This document shows, one piece after another, positions 1 through 6,853 of a stretch of DNA of 10,969 nucleotides (positions are counted from its first letter, which is position 1; each line of letters begins with the position of its first letter). The notes below the pieces were generated by a model, which was not told the DNA's origin, made no database searches, and saw nothing but the letters and a program-made list of their open reading frames with translations. The DNA lies in the NCBI GenBank assembly GCA_024682015.1, contig JAIKZT010000257.1:1-10969 (forward strand), read 5' to 3'. The stretch is from Clostridia bacterium. Lineage in GTDB: Bacteria; Bacillota; Clostridia; Peptostreptococcales; Anaerovoracaceae. Made by a program: the position numbers and the translations under genes.

Positions 1-978
1 GTGGTCGCGCACCTCGTAGACCTCGCAGGCCTTCAGGTACAGGCAGGCCAGCATCTCGAAGGCCTCTTCCTCCGTGATGTTCTTCTCGTCGATGACGTCC
101 TTCTTGTAATACGGCCACATGTACTGGTCGAAACGGCCGAAACCGTTGGCCGTGGTGCAGACTTCGATGTGGAAGTAGACGTGGGCGAACCAGATCATCT
201 GCAACGCTTCCATGAAGGTCCGCGGCGGGTTTTCGGGGACCCATCTGCAGTTCTTCGCGATGGTGAGCAGCTCCTGCTTTCTCTTCTCGTCTGCACAGGC
301 AGCCGCCTGGCGCTCCGCTTCGTCCGCCATCCTGTGGGCGTAGGTGATGAGGCCTTGGCACTGGATGATGCAGGCCCTCCAGTAATTGATCTTCTCTTCG
401 TCGAGCTGGCAGGCGGGGATCGTGGCGTCGATGTTCGCCTGGCATTCCTCCATGTAGCCCTTCAGGCCGACGGTGAGCAGCTTCTCGTGATCGCAGGTCG
501 TTTCGCCGGAGACGCCGTTCGTAAGCCCCACCGTGATGATGTCGTCCGCCATGCACTCCACGGTATGCGTGGGCAGCGCGGGACGGGCGATGTCCTGCAT
601 GGCCTTGCCTTCCCAGTACGGAAGGTACTTCAGGATGGTCTCCCGGTCTTCCGGGGAGATGTCGTACGGGTCCTTCGTGCGGACGGGGAACTCATCCAGC
701 TCCTTCAGATAGAACTGCGTGCTGGACTGGAATTCCGGGTGCAGGTTGGCGCCGCGATATTTGTTCGTGGCGGTTCCGACGATGAGCTCGTTCTCCATGA
801 TGAGCGGGGTCATCCGCTCCATGATGTAATTGACGACTTTCGCGCGGAACTCGGGGATGTTCTCGCCGGCAAACTTCTGATACGCCTCCGTAGCCAGGAC
901 GAGGCGCTCCGCGGTGATGCAGGGGCGTGTGTCCCAGAGCTTGTTTCTCATCTTCAGAAGGCGGTCGCTTAATTGCAT
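1..978 (-). CDS. Glycyl radical enzyme (PFL2/glycerol dehydratase-like family), N-terminal part, cut by window edge
   Basis: Seen: 326 codons open from ATG at 978 to the window edge, so the catalytic Cys loop and the C-terminal glycyl radical loop are outside. The start is set by AGGAGG at 986-991, 7 bases upstream. Residues 24-75 (ERLVLATEAY, then NELIVGTATN) fit the helical N-terminal region of the PFL2-type family. FGRFDQYMWPYY at 280-291 is the typical segment of these enzymes, close to FGRFDQYMYPYY in PflD/YbiW-like and GRLDQYLYPYY in CutC-like members. Family knowledge: these cytosolic anaerobic enzymes use a radical installed by a radical-SAM activase for C-O, C-N, C-S or C-C cleavage. 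The fragment does not resemble the hydroxyphenylacetate decarboxylase N-terminus as I recall it. The substrate is unknown; HypD-, CutC-, IslA- and glycerol dehydratase-like options all remain open. Inference: the divergent AraC regulator controls it, and an activase gene lies beyond the left edge. Confidence 0.9.
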   Translation of the reverse strand, partial: MQLSDRLLKMRNKLWDTRPCITAERLVLATEAYQKFAGENIPEFRAKVVNYIMERMTPLIMENELIVGTATNKYRGANLHPEFQSSTQFYLKELDEFPVRTKDPYDISPEDRETILKYLPYWEGKAMQDIARPALPTHTVECMADDIITVGLTNGVSGETTCDHEKLLTVGLKGYMEECQANIDATIPACQLDEEKINYWRACIIQCQGLITYAHRMADEAERQAAACADEKRKQELLTIAKNCRWVPENPPRTFMEALQMIWFAHVYFHIEVCTTANGFGRFDQYMWPYYKKDVIDEKNITEEEAFEMLACLYLKACEVYEVRDH

Positions 979-1065
979 GGGTGTTCCTCCTCTTTCTCGC
1001 TCCTTCAAGGCCTGAACGGCCCGAATCTATGCATATTTCAACGTTTAGGACTATTTTCTGATTGT

Positions 1066-1095
1066 ATTATACTTGAACGGAAAATGGACCCGCAA
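1066..1095 (-). promoter_or_regulatory. Sigma70-type promoter of the glycyl radical enzyme gene
   Basis: Read leftward, a perfect TATAAT lies at 1071-1066 and a TTGCGG -35 box at 1095-1090, with an 18-base spacer. The expected start near 1059 gives an untranslated leader of about 80 bases. That leader holds an 8-base palindrome (tatgcata, 1028-1035) and an imperfect TTCA...TGAA dyad near 1004-1016, either of which could be a regulatory site. Confidence 0.6.
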
Positions 1096-1124
1096 TACGA
1101 TTGTTGCTATCAAATGAAACTTTC

Positions 1125-1154
1125 TTGCGATTTATCGTTTTGCTGTGATATGAT
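1125..1154 (+). promoter_or_regulatory. Sigma70-type promoter of the AraC-type regulator gene
   Basis: TTGCGA (1125-1130) and TATGAT (1149-1154) are separated by 18 bases, just ahead of the GGAGG at 1161-1165 that serves the ATG at 1175. The implied 5' leader is very short, about 14 bases. A small CGAT-TT-ATCG palindrome (1128-1137) overlaps the -35 box and could be an operator. This promoter is back-to-back with that of the glycyl radical enzyme gene, about 30 bases apart. Confidence 0.5.
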
Positions 1155-1174
1155 AATTTTGGAGGTAAGTTCCC

Positions 1175-3040
1175 ATGCTTCTCGAACGACTTTACTACCC
1201 GAACGACTACCCCATCCACATCAACATCGCGACGCTGGAGGAAGACCCTCTGCACTATCATCCGGACATCGAGCTCGTCTACGTATTGCGGGGCGAGATC
1301 GAACTGAAGAACGGCTACTATACCTACCGCCTGCGCGCGGGCGACGTCTTCACGAATTCCGGCAACGAAGTGCACGGCATGCGCGCGGTGTCCCCAAACA
1401 ACGTTATCGCCCAGATCCACGTGCGCACGAAGGATCTGTCCCATTATTTTCCCGATCTCTCCAAGGCCTGCTACCGGACATATTCCCGCAAACGCAGCGA
1501 CAAGCGCTACGAAAAGCTCCGCGAACTGCTCCTGAAGCTTCTGCTGAAGAACGAGCAGAAGGATTTCAATTACAAGAGCGAATGCCTGTACCTGATGGTG
1601 GACGTCATCAAGCACCTGAACAAGTATTTCAACCTGTTCGCGTTCGACAAGGACATGGTGGTGGGCTTTGACCGCAGCAACGAGCTGGCCGTGGAGCGGA
1701 TCAGCCGCATCTGCCAGTACCTATACCAGAACTACGCCAGCAACATCACGCTCCAGGACTTAAGCGACATGGAGCACCTCAGCACCTACTACATCTCGCA
1801 CCTCATCAAGGACTTCACGGGCATGAACTTCCGGGAGTTCCTGTGCTTCGCCCGCGTGGAGATGTCGGAGGGCCGCCTGCTGGGAAGCGATCGCAAGGTC
1901 AGCCAGATCGCCGGGGAGGTCGGCTTCTCCACGACCGCGTATTACCGCAAATATTTCACGAAATGGTTCGGTCACGATCCGCAGAAACACCGCGAGATCT
2001 ACAGCAGCGCCATCAAGAGCGACCTCCATCCCGCCGTGTTCCAGGAGCTGCCACAGGCGCGGGCGATCTCCCTCCTGCGGGAATCCTACGCGCTGTATGA
2101 CCCGCACCAGGCGACCGAAAACATCGTCAGCAGCGTCAGCCTCGAGATGGAGGTGGACGCCGACGCCAAACCCCTGCACCACTTCGGCCGGCGGCTGCAC
2201 GTAATCGTGGAGCCCGCGGACTTCCTCGCGCTGGGCACGGGGCTGTTCGAAGGGCTCAGCAGCCTGGCGCCGACGAAGGTGATCCTGCTGGAGGGCAAGG
2301 ACAAGGAAGCGGCCACCAAGCGCCTGCAAACGCTCCAGGCCGTTGGTTTTGCCGCGGAAAAGGGTGACCCGGCCGCCTTGAGGCCCCGCAAAAGCCCGGG
2401 AGTCTACGCCCGCGATTCCATCGTCTATCCTTCATGGCTCGTGGATCAGCTGACGAAAAACCGGGATCTGCCCGCGGAGGTCTACCTGCGCGATGCGGAC
2501 AGCCCTTCCGGAGAGATCCTGCAGGGCCTGCCCTCGCCGCTCACCGCGGGAGGCATCAAAAAGCCTTCCTTCTTCGTCTATTCCGCCCTGTCGCGGCTCA
2601 AAGGAGACGTGATCGCCCAGAGCAGCCGGTGCCTCATCCTGCGCACGCTGCGGGAAGGCCGGCCGGCGTTCGCAGTCGTCGCCCACAACTGCAGCGACGC
2701 CCTGAAGGAACTGTGCCAGAAGGAGATGGACCGCCTGGACGTAAAGCACATGATCGACGACTTCCGGGACGAACTGAACCTGGGCGTCAGCATCAACCTG
2801 AAGCCGGGCACGTATTCCGTCATCAAATACAGCCTGACCCCGGAGAATAACATCTTCGCGCACATGGCATCGCTCAATTTCCGCAGCGACGCCATCTCGC
2901 CGCATCTCCGCTCCGGCATGACCACGGATTATCCGCTGCTGGAGACGTACATCGAGGACGTCCGCACGGCCCTGAACGTCAACTTTTCCATGAAGGGCGC
3001 GGGGCTGCAGCTGGCCATGATACGCCAGTGCGGCAAGTGA
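1175..3040 (+). CDS. AraC-family transcription regulator with N-terminal cupin and shortened GH39-like C-terminal region
   Basis: Seen: 621 residues, with GGAGG 9 bases before the ATG. Residues about 10-90 form a cupin-type sensor (HYHPDIELVYVLRGEIEL, then LRAGDVFTNSGNEVHG). Residues about 171-272 hold two AraC helix-turn-helix units (ITLQDLSDMEHLSTYYISHL and VSQIAGEVGFSTTAYYRKYF). The remaining 345 residues recall the beta-xylosidase-like (GH39) module fused to many Firmicutes AraC proteins. GGIKKPSFFVYSALSRLKG corresponds to the usual end of the barrel. LNLGVSINLKPGTYSVIKYS and FSMKGAGLQLAMI correspond to the terminal beta-sandwich. Most of the (beta/alpha)8 barrel appears to be missing, and no catalytic Glu pair is recognisable. 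Inference: a local regulator of the divergent glycyl radical enzyme gene, with ligand sensing by the cupin. The GH39 relationship rests on pattern resemblance. Confidence 0.9.
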   Translation: MLLERLYYPNDYPIHINIATLEEDPLHYHPDIELVYVLRGEIELKNGYYTYRLRAGDVFTNSGNEVHGMRAVSPNNVIAQIHVRTKDLSHYFPDLSKACYRTYSRKRSDKRYEKLRELLLKLLLKNEQKDFNYKSECLYLMVDVIKHLNKYFNLFAFDKDMVVGFDRSNELAVERISRICQYLYQNYASNITLQDLSDMEHLSTYYISHLIKDFTGMNFREFLCFARVEMSEGRLLGSDRKVSQIAGEVGFSTTAYYRKYFTKWFGHDPQKHREIYSSAIKSDLHPAVFQELPQARAISLLRESYALYDPHQATENIVSSVSLEMEVDADAKPLHHFGRRLHVIVEPADFLALGTGLFEGLSSLAPTKVILLEGKDKEAATKRLQTLQAVGFAAEKGDPAALRPRKSPGVYARDSIVYPSWLVDQLTKNRDLPAEVYLRDADSPSGEILQGLPSPLTAGGIKKPSFFVYSALSRLKGDVIAQSSRCLILRTLREGRPAFAVVAHNCSDALKELCQKEMDRLDVKHMIDDFRDELNLGVSINLKPGTYSVIKYSLTPENNIFAHMASLNFRSDAISPHLRSGMTTDYPLLETYIEDVRTALNVNFSMKGAGLQLAMIRQCGK

Positions 3041-3056
3041 TCTGTCAAGATAATTC

Positions 3057-3094
3057 AAGACCCGGCCTCGGAGGCTTCCGAAGCCGGGTCTTTT
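3057..3094 (+). terminator. Rho-independent terminator after the AraC-type regulator gene
   Basis: GACCCGGC (3059-3066) pairs with GCCGGGTC (3083-3090). After one mismatch, a further 4 bp (TCGG/CCGA) close a 6-base loop. TTTT and CTT follow. It sits between two convergent genes. On the opposite strand the stem is followed only by a weak T-rich stretch (CTTGAATT), so it may also partly stop transcription of the reductase gene. Confidence 0.8.
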
Positions 3095-3112
3095 CTTGCG
3101 CAAAGCGCTAGA

Positions 3113-4813
3113 TCAGTTGAAATTGTACCCCGTTACGATGGGTTCGCGGCCGGTGGTCTTGTCCTCGAAGTACTCGTGCAGGCACAGCCCGAGGAAGGAA
3201 CCGCTCAGGTTGACCACGTTGTCGAACCCCTGTCCCTGCAGGCAGCAGCAGGCGTAATAGGACCGCTGGCTGCTGCGGCAGTGCACGTAGACGGGAACGT
3301 CCCTGGGGATCTCGTCCAGGTGTTCGCGGAGCTCGGACAGCGGGATATTTTTCGCGCCCTTGATGTGGGACAGCTCGTATTCCCAGGACTCGCGCACGTC
3401 GATGATGCAGGCGCCGCTCTCGGCCAGCGCCCGGACGTCGCTCACGTGGACCTGGCGGAAACGCCCAGCCAGCAGGTTCTCCGCGGTGAGCGCAGCCATG
3501 TGGACCACGTCCTTGGCCGTGGAGAACAGCGGCGCGTAGCAGTGCTCCACCTCGATGAGGTCGTAGATCGTGCAGCCCTGGGAGATGAGCGCCGCGATGA
3601 CGTCCACGCGCTTCGTGGCGTCCCCCTTGCCGATGGCCTGCGCGCCCAGGATCTTCCCGTCCGGCACGGAGTATACCAGTTTGAACGCCAGCGGGGAAGC
3701 CTCGGGCATGATCTTGACCCTATCGTACGGGTAGACGTTCACATAGTCGAACGAAAGCCCCGCCGCCGAAGCCGTCTTCTCGTTCAGCCCCGTGGAAGCC
3801 GCGTTCAGGCCGAACACGCGGATGCAGGAGGACCCGATGAAGCCCTTGTAGGAACTGTCCATGCCGCAGATGTGGTTTGCGGCCGCCCGCGCCTGCCATT
3901 GGGCGGGTCCGGCGAGCGCCAGCCTTCCGGGCTGCCCGGTGAGCGCGTTGACCGTCTCCACCGCGTCTCCCACGGCGTAGATGTCCGGGTCATCCGTCTG
4001 CATATGCGCGTTCACCCTGATGCCGCGCGTAACGCCGGTGGACAGGCCGGCCTCCGTCGCCAACTTCGTCTCCGGCGACACGCCGATGGACATGATGACC
4101 GCGTCCGCCGGCACTTCAAAAGTCTCGCCGTCCTTGGAACAGACCGCGCAGCCGTCCTCGATGGCCGTGAGCGTGCTGCCCAGGCGCAGGCCCACGCCGT
4201 TGTCGTACAGCTCCTTCTGCAGGATCTGCACCATGTCGGTATCGAAAGGAGCCAGGATCTGGCTCAGGCCCTCGACGATCGTAACGGCCTTGCCGTCCTT
4301 CTTCAGGTTTTCGGCCACCTCCACGCCGATGAAGCCGCCGCCCACGACGACGACGTTCCGGACCGCCTCACCGTTCAGGAAGCGGCTGATCTTCACGATG
4401 TCCTCGACATTTCTGACGGAGAACACGTTGGGACGGTCTATGCCCTTGATGCTTTTGGGCATGATGGGCGACGCGCCGGGGGAAAGCACCAGCTTGTCGT
4501 AGCTTTCCTCGTAGGTCTCGCCCGTCCGCAGATTTTTAACGGAAACGGTCTTCCGGTCGCGGTGGATCGAAAGGACCTCGCTTTCGGTGCGCACGTCTAT
4601 ATTGTGCTCATTTTTGAACTGCTGCGGAGTCATCAGGACGAGCTTGTCGGAGGAATCCACGAGCCCGCCCAGGTAATACGGCAGCGAACAGTTGGAATAC
4701 GAGACGTCCGCGCCCCGCTCAAACACGACGATCTGGGCCTTTTCATCCAGCCTGCGCACGCGCGCTGCTGCCGAAGCGCCGCCCGCAACGCCGCCGACTA
4801 CGACTAATTTCAT
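3113..4813 (-). CDS. CoA-disulfide/polysulfide reductase with C-terminal rhodanese domain (FAD- and NAD(P)H-dependent)
   Basis: Seen: 566 residues, the usual length for this fusion family. The N-terminal FAD motif is VVVGGVAGGASAAARVRR. The active-site loop SYSNCSLPYYLGG places the redox cysteine at residue 42, matching Cys43 of CoA-disulfide reductases. A second dinucleotide fold (VVVVGGGFIGVEVAENL, about residue 155) binds NAD(P)H. GDAVE near 285 is the second FAD motif. From about residue 460 a rhodanese domain follows, with active Cys512 in HCRSSQRS and three extra cysteines in a row at 522-524. Family knowledge: members reduce CoA disulfide or CoA-persulfide/polysulfide with NAD(P)H, and the rhodanese domain handles sulfane sulfur. 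The start is supported by AGGAG at 4823-4827. A terminator separates it from the upstream operon, so its link to IorAB may be loose; CoA handling is a plausible common theme. Whether the in vivo substrate is CoA disulfide, polysulfide or oxygen is not decided by sequence. Confidence 0.93.
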   Translation of the reverse strand: MKLVVVGGVAGGASAAARVRRLDEKAQIVVFERGADVSYSNCSLPYYLGGLVDSSDKLVLMTPQQFKNEHNIDVRTESEVLSIHRDRKTVSVKNLRTGETYEESYDKLVLSPGASPIMPKSIKGIDRPNVFSVRNVEDIVKISRFLNGEAVRNVVVVGGGFIGVEVAENLKKDGKAVTIVEGLSQILAPFDTDMVQILQKELYDNGVGLRLGSTLTAIEDGCAVCSKDGETFEVPADAVIMSIGVSPETKLATEAGLSTGVTRGIRVNAHMQTDDPDIYAVGDAVETVNALTGQPGRLALAGPAQWQARAAANHICGMDSSYKGFIGSSCIRVFGLNAASTGLNEKTASAAGLSFDYVNVYPYDRVKIMPEASPLAFKLVYSVPDGKILGAQAIGKGDATKRVDVIAALISQGCTIYDLIEVEHCYAPLFSTAKDVVHMAALTAENLLAGRFRQVHVSDVRALAESGACIIDVRESWEYELSHIKGAKNIPLSELREHLDEIPRDVPVYVHCRSSQRSYYACCCLQGQGFDNVVNLSGSFLGLCLHEYFEDKTTGREPIVTGYNFN

Positions 4814-4831
4814 ACTTCCACTCTCCTGACT

Positions 4832-4880
4832 TAAAAGAAGGCCTGGCGATACGATATCACATTCATCATATCACCAGGCC
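4832..4880 (-). terminator. Rho-independent terminator at the end of the ior operon
   Basis: Read leftward, GGCCTGG (4880-4874) pairs with CCAGGCC (4846-4840). After one mismatch, 4 more bp (TGAT-region, TATC/GATA) extend the stem. TTCTTTTAA follows. It lies 28 bases beyond the stop codon of the FrhB-like gene and before the reductase gene, suggesting that the reductase is either read through or has its own promoter. The only candidate -10 is TATGAT at 4869-4864 inside the hairpin, and it has no good -35. Confidence 0.7.
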
Positions 4881-4907
4881 AGATATTCTGCATTGCCGGC
4901 TTGCTGA

Positions 4908-5951
4908 CTATCTTGCGGCTTTTGACCGCTTGCCGGCCGCGGCGCGCTTCAGCTTGGCCAGGGCGCCTTCGGGCAGCTCCTTGAACTCCAGCGCGCCCTT
5001 CTCCCGGGCGAGCTGCAACAGCTTTTCGCCCTTTTCGGAGCGCACGATCAGTTCGTTCCAGCCCTTATCCACATCCCAGCCGTCGGCGGAGCGCCCGGAA
5101 CCCACGGAGATGTCGGCGAATTCAGCCGTCATGTCGGCGCAGGCCTTGCAGGCAGGCCGCACGAGCGGGGTGACCTCGTCCAGATCCACGGACACCTCGG
5201 CGCCGTCCCTGCGGCGGATCACCAGGCTGTGGTACTTGCTGGGCGGGATGTCCATGTGCGCGATGTCCTCCAGCGGCACGTATTTCGCCGCCAGGGCCTT
5301 CAGGCCGTCCCAGTCCAGGCCCCAGCCGCAGAACAGGCCGATGACCAGCGCGATGTTGTCCGCGTTGTTGTCTCTGTCCGGGAAGGGCTTGCTGCGCATC
5401 TTATACGTCGCCAGCGTCTTGCAGGCCGTGCCGACGACGGCGATCTTTTTATATTCGTCCTCTTTCAGTGCCCTGTTCAGCACCGCCAGCGTCGGCGCAA
5501 TGCGGAAAGAGCTGCCGCGGCAGGCCAGGATATCCGCTTCGGACGTCGCCAGGAATCCTGCCGGATCCTCCCCTTCCATGCGGTTTAAGACCGCCGCGTC
5601 GATCAGGCCTTCGGACAGCGCCAGCTTCAGCAGCGCCGTAACGGTCCCGCCATGCTGGGCGCCTTCCCGATCCGAGGGATCGGCAGAGCGCACGAGGTAC
5701 AGCCCCCGGCAGGGCCCGATGTCCGGGTCGGCCTGGGAGGGGTCAAAGAACTTCGCGCGGAGCGCCTCTTCGTCGAAGGGCATGCGCGGGCAGAACGCCT
5801 GGCAGCGGCCGTTTTCGCGGTCGCAGTCGAACAGCCAGACCGTGCGGCCGTTCCAGGAACTCCAGTAGGGGCACATCCCCTGACAGGCGCCGCAGGAGGT
5901 GCAGAGATCCTTCTGAAGCACCTGCGTATCGAGTGCAAATGTACTCAGCAT
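4908..5951 (-). CDS. FrhB/FdhB-family iron-sulfur flavoprotein (coenzyme F420 hydrogenase/dehydrogenase beta-subunit family)
   Basis: Seen: 347 residues. The N-terminus carries a ferredoxin-type motif CTSCGACQGMCP (Cys17, 20, 23, 27). A second cysteine set, GRCQAFCPR (Cys43, 50, 54), is typical of this family. The central region has KKIAVVGTACKTLATYKM, matching the conserved VVGTPCQIQALR-like block, then LFCGWGLDWDGLK. VRPACKACADMTAEFADISV near residue 270 carries further cluster-type cysteines. The C-terminal tail is basic. Family knowledge: FrhB-type proteins bind FAD and Fe-S clusters and pass electrons between ferredoxin-like carriers and F420 or other partners. Nothing here indicates F420, and non-methanogens often use this fold with ferredoxin. 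AGGAGG about 8 bases upstream supports the start. It is the last gene of the operon, 15 bases after the ubiquitin-like gene. Inference: an electron-transfer partner of IorAB, feeding or draining its ferredoxin. Confidence 0.88.
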   Translation of the reverse strand: MLSTFALDTQVLQKDLCTSCGACQGMCPYWSSWNGRTVWLFDCDRENGRCQAFCPRMPFDEEALRAKFFDPSQADPDIGPCRGLYLVRSADPSDREGAQHGGTVTALLKLALSEGLIDAAVLNRMEGEDPAGFLATSEADILACRGSSFRIAPTLAVLNRALKEDEYKKIAVVGTACKTLATYKMRSKPFPDRDNNADNIALVIGLFCGWGLDWDGLKALAAKYVPLEDIAHMDIPPSKYHSLVIRRRDGAEVSVDLDEVTPLVRPACKACADMTAEFADISVGSGRSADGWDVDKGWNELIVRSEKGEKLLQLAREKGALEFKELPEGALAKLKRAAAGKRSKAAR

Positions 5952-5966
5952 CGTCTCTCCTCCTTC

Positions 5967-6233
5967 CTACCCTTGCAGGACCTGCGGGTATGCGAAGATG
6001 CGCAGTTCGATTTCGTCCGCATCTTCTGGCATGTACGCCGCCAGGGTAAACCTGTTGTTGCAGAGGTGACCCTTCGCAACGTATCCGTAACCGATGCGCT
6101 GGGGGGGCACCAGTTTCTGTTCGTAAAGCAGCTCCGTGAGGGACTGCAGCTGCGTGGAAGCGGGCAGTTCGGTGCTCCAGTCCACGCCCTTTTCCGGGTC
6201 GTACAGCCGGACTTTTACGCGTCTTTCACTCAT
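5967..6233 (-). CDS. Small ubiquitin-like beta-grasp protein (YukD/EsaB-like), coupled to iorB
   Basis: Seen: 88 residues. The ATG overlaps the iorB stop in an ATGA, so it is translationally coupled, and it lies between two redox genes. The residue pattern follows ubiquitin: a first strand (VKVRLYDP, 6-13), a second strand (VDWSTELPAS), one helix (LQSLTELLYEQKL), a PP turn (VPPQR), a strand and turn (YVAKGHLCNN), FTLAAYMPEDADE like the TLSDYNI block, and a last strand (IELRIFAYP). The end is QVLQG, without the exposed diglycine of conjugated ubiquitins. The resemblance to YukD/EsaB (type VII secretion accessory proteins of about 80 residues) is at least as good as to ubiquitin. No type VII secretion, E1, E2 or JAB gene is seen here. 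Known parallel: TmoB-type beta-grasp proteins are small subunits of oxygenase complexes. Inference: a structural subunit or adaptor of the IorAB/FrhB electron-transfer unit. The fold call comes from reading the sequence only. Confidence 0.85.
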   Translation of the reverse strand: MSERRVKVRLYDPEKGVDWSTELPASTQLQSLTELLYEQKLVPPQRIGYGYVAKGHLCNNRFTLAAYMPEDADEIELRIFAYPQVLQG

Positions 6234-6853
6234 TTTGACGCCTCCTTTGCCGCTTCACAGCCAAGCGTGAAGACCTTCCGGTTCAGTTCCAGCACGGCGC
6301 CTTTGAACCGCTGCGACACAACGCCCTCCAGCCCCTGGGTATCCAGCGGGGCGCCGGGCAGGCAGCTGAACGCGCCGATCAGCGCGATGTTCGCCGCGCG
6401 GGAATCGCCGCATTCCATGGCGATGTCCGCCGCCGGCACCTCGATCGCCTCCGCGCAAAGGCTCGCGATCTCGGCCTTCAGGGCGTCCAGGTCCGGATAG
6501 ACCGTCCGCCCCCGCAGCACGCTCTGGGGATAGACCGGCCGCGGGTCGTAGATGATGCGCGTGCCCGGATTCGCATAGCGCCGTGCGATGCGCAGGGTCT
6601 CGAGGGGCTCAAAGCCGATGATGAAATGCGCCTCTCCCGCGGGGATGAGCACGCCCAGATCAGTGTCCGCCGATACGCGCACGTGGCTCATGACGGAACC
6701 GCCGCGCTGAGCCGCTCCGTATGTCTCGCCCTCCGCCACGCGGTAGCCCAGGTCGTTCATGGCGCTGGCTACGAGCTCGGCCGCCAGCACGTTGCCCTGG
6801 CCGCCGATGCCGCAGATGACGATGTTCAGCGGGTCAAACGACAGTTTTTTCAT
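6230..6853 (-). CDS. iorB: Indolepyruvate:ferredoxin oxidoreductase-type beta subunit (gamma domain)
   Basis: Seen: 207 residues, normal for IorB. ICGIGGQGNVLAAELVASA at residues 13-31 and GETYGAAQRGGSVMSHVRVS at 42-61 are the hallmark motifs of the gamma-type domain of 2-oxoacid:ferredoxin oxidoreductases, where it contacts CoA and the TPP subunit. The chosen ATG at 6853 overlaps the iorA stop (ATGA) and has GGAGG about 7 bases upstream. The reading frame is open for 18 more codons inside iorA, but a start there would lack any site and be atypical. Together with IorA it converts aryl-2-oxoacids plus CoA to aryl-acetyl-CoA, CO2 and reduced ferredoxin in the cytoplasm. Confidence 0.93.
   Translation of the reverse strand: MKKLSFDPLNIVICGIGGQGNVLAAELVASAMNDLGYRVAEGETYGAAQRGGSVMSHVRVSADTDLGVLIPAGEAHFIIGFEPLETLRIARRYANPGTRIIYDPRPVYPQSVLRGRTVYPDLDALKAEIASLCAEAIEVPAADIAMECGDSRAANIALIGAFSCLPGAPLDTQGLEGVVSQRFKGAVLELNRKVFTLGCEAAKEASK

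Noticed and set aside
1..972. 323-codon open frame on the + strand over the glycyl radical enzyme
   Set aside because: Shadow frame. The opposite strand has FGRFDQYMWPYY, an AGGAGG site and a consensus promoter.
1013..1080. Direct repeat TGAACGG (1013-1019 and 1074-1080) as AraC half-sites
   Set aside because: A 7-base repeat in about 200 bases is expected about once by chance, and there is no further matching flank.
3176..4807. 543-codon open frame on the + strand, antisense to the reductase-rhodanese gene
   Set aside because: It is an exact shadow of a well-supported gene, has no ribosome binding site, and its product is low-complexity (Val/Asp/His/Arg rich) as expected from the complement of GC-rich coding DNA.
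5967..6233. Ubiquitin-like protein as part of a bacterial ubiquitination or type VII secretion system
   Set aside because: No E1, E2, JAB peptidase, EssC-like ATPase or WXG100 gene is present, and the C-terminus lacks a diglycine. The coupling is to redox genes.
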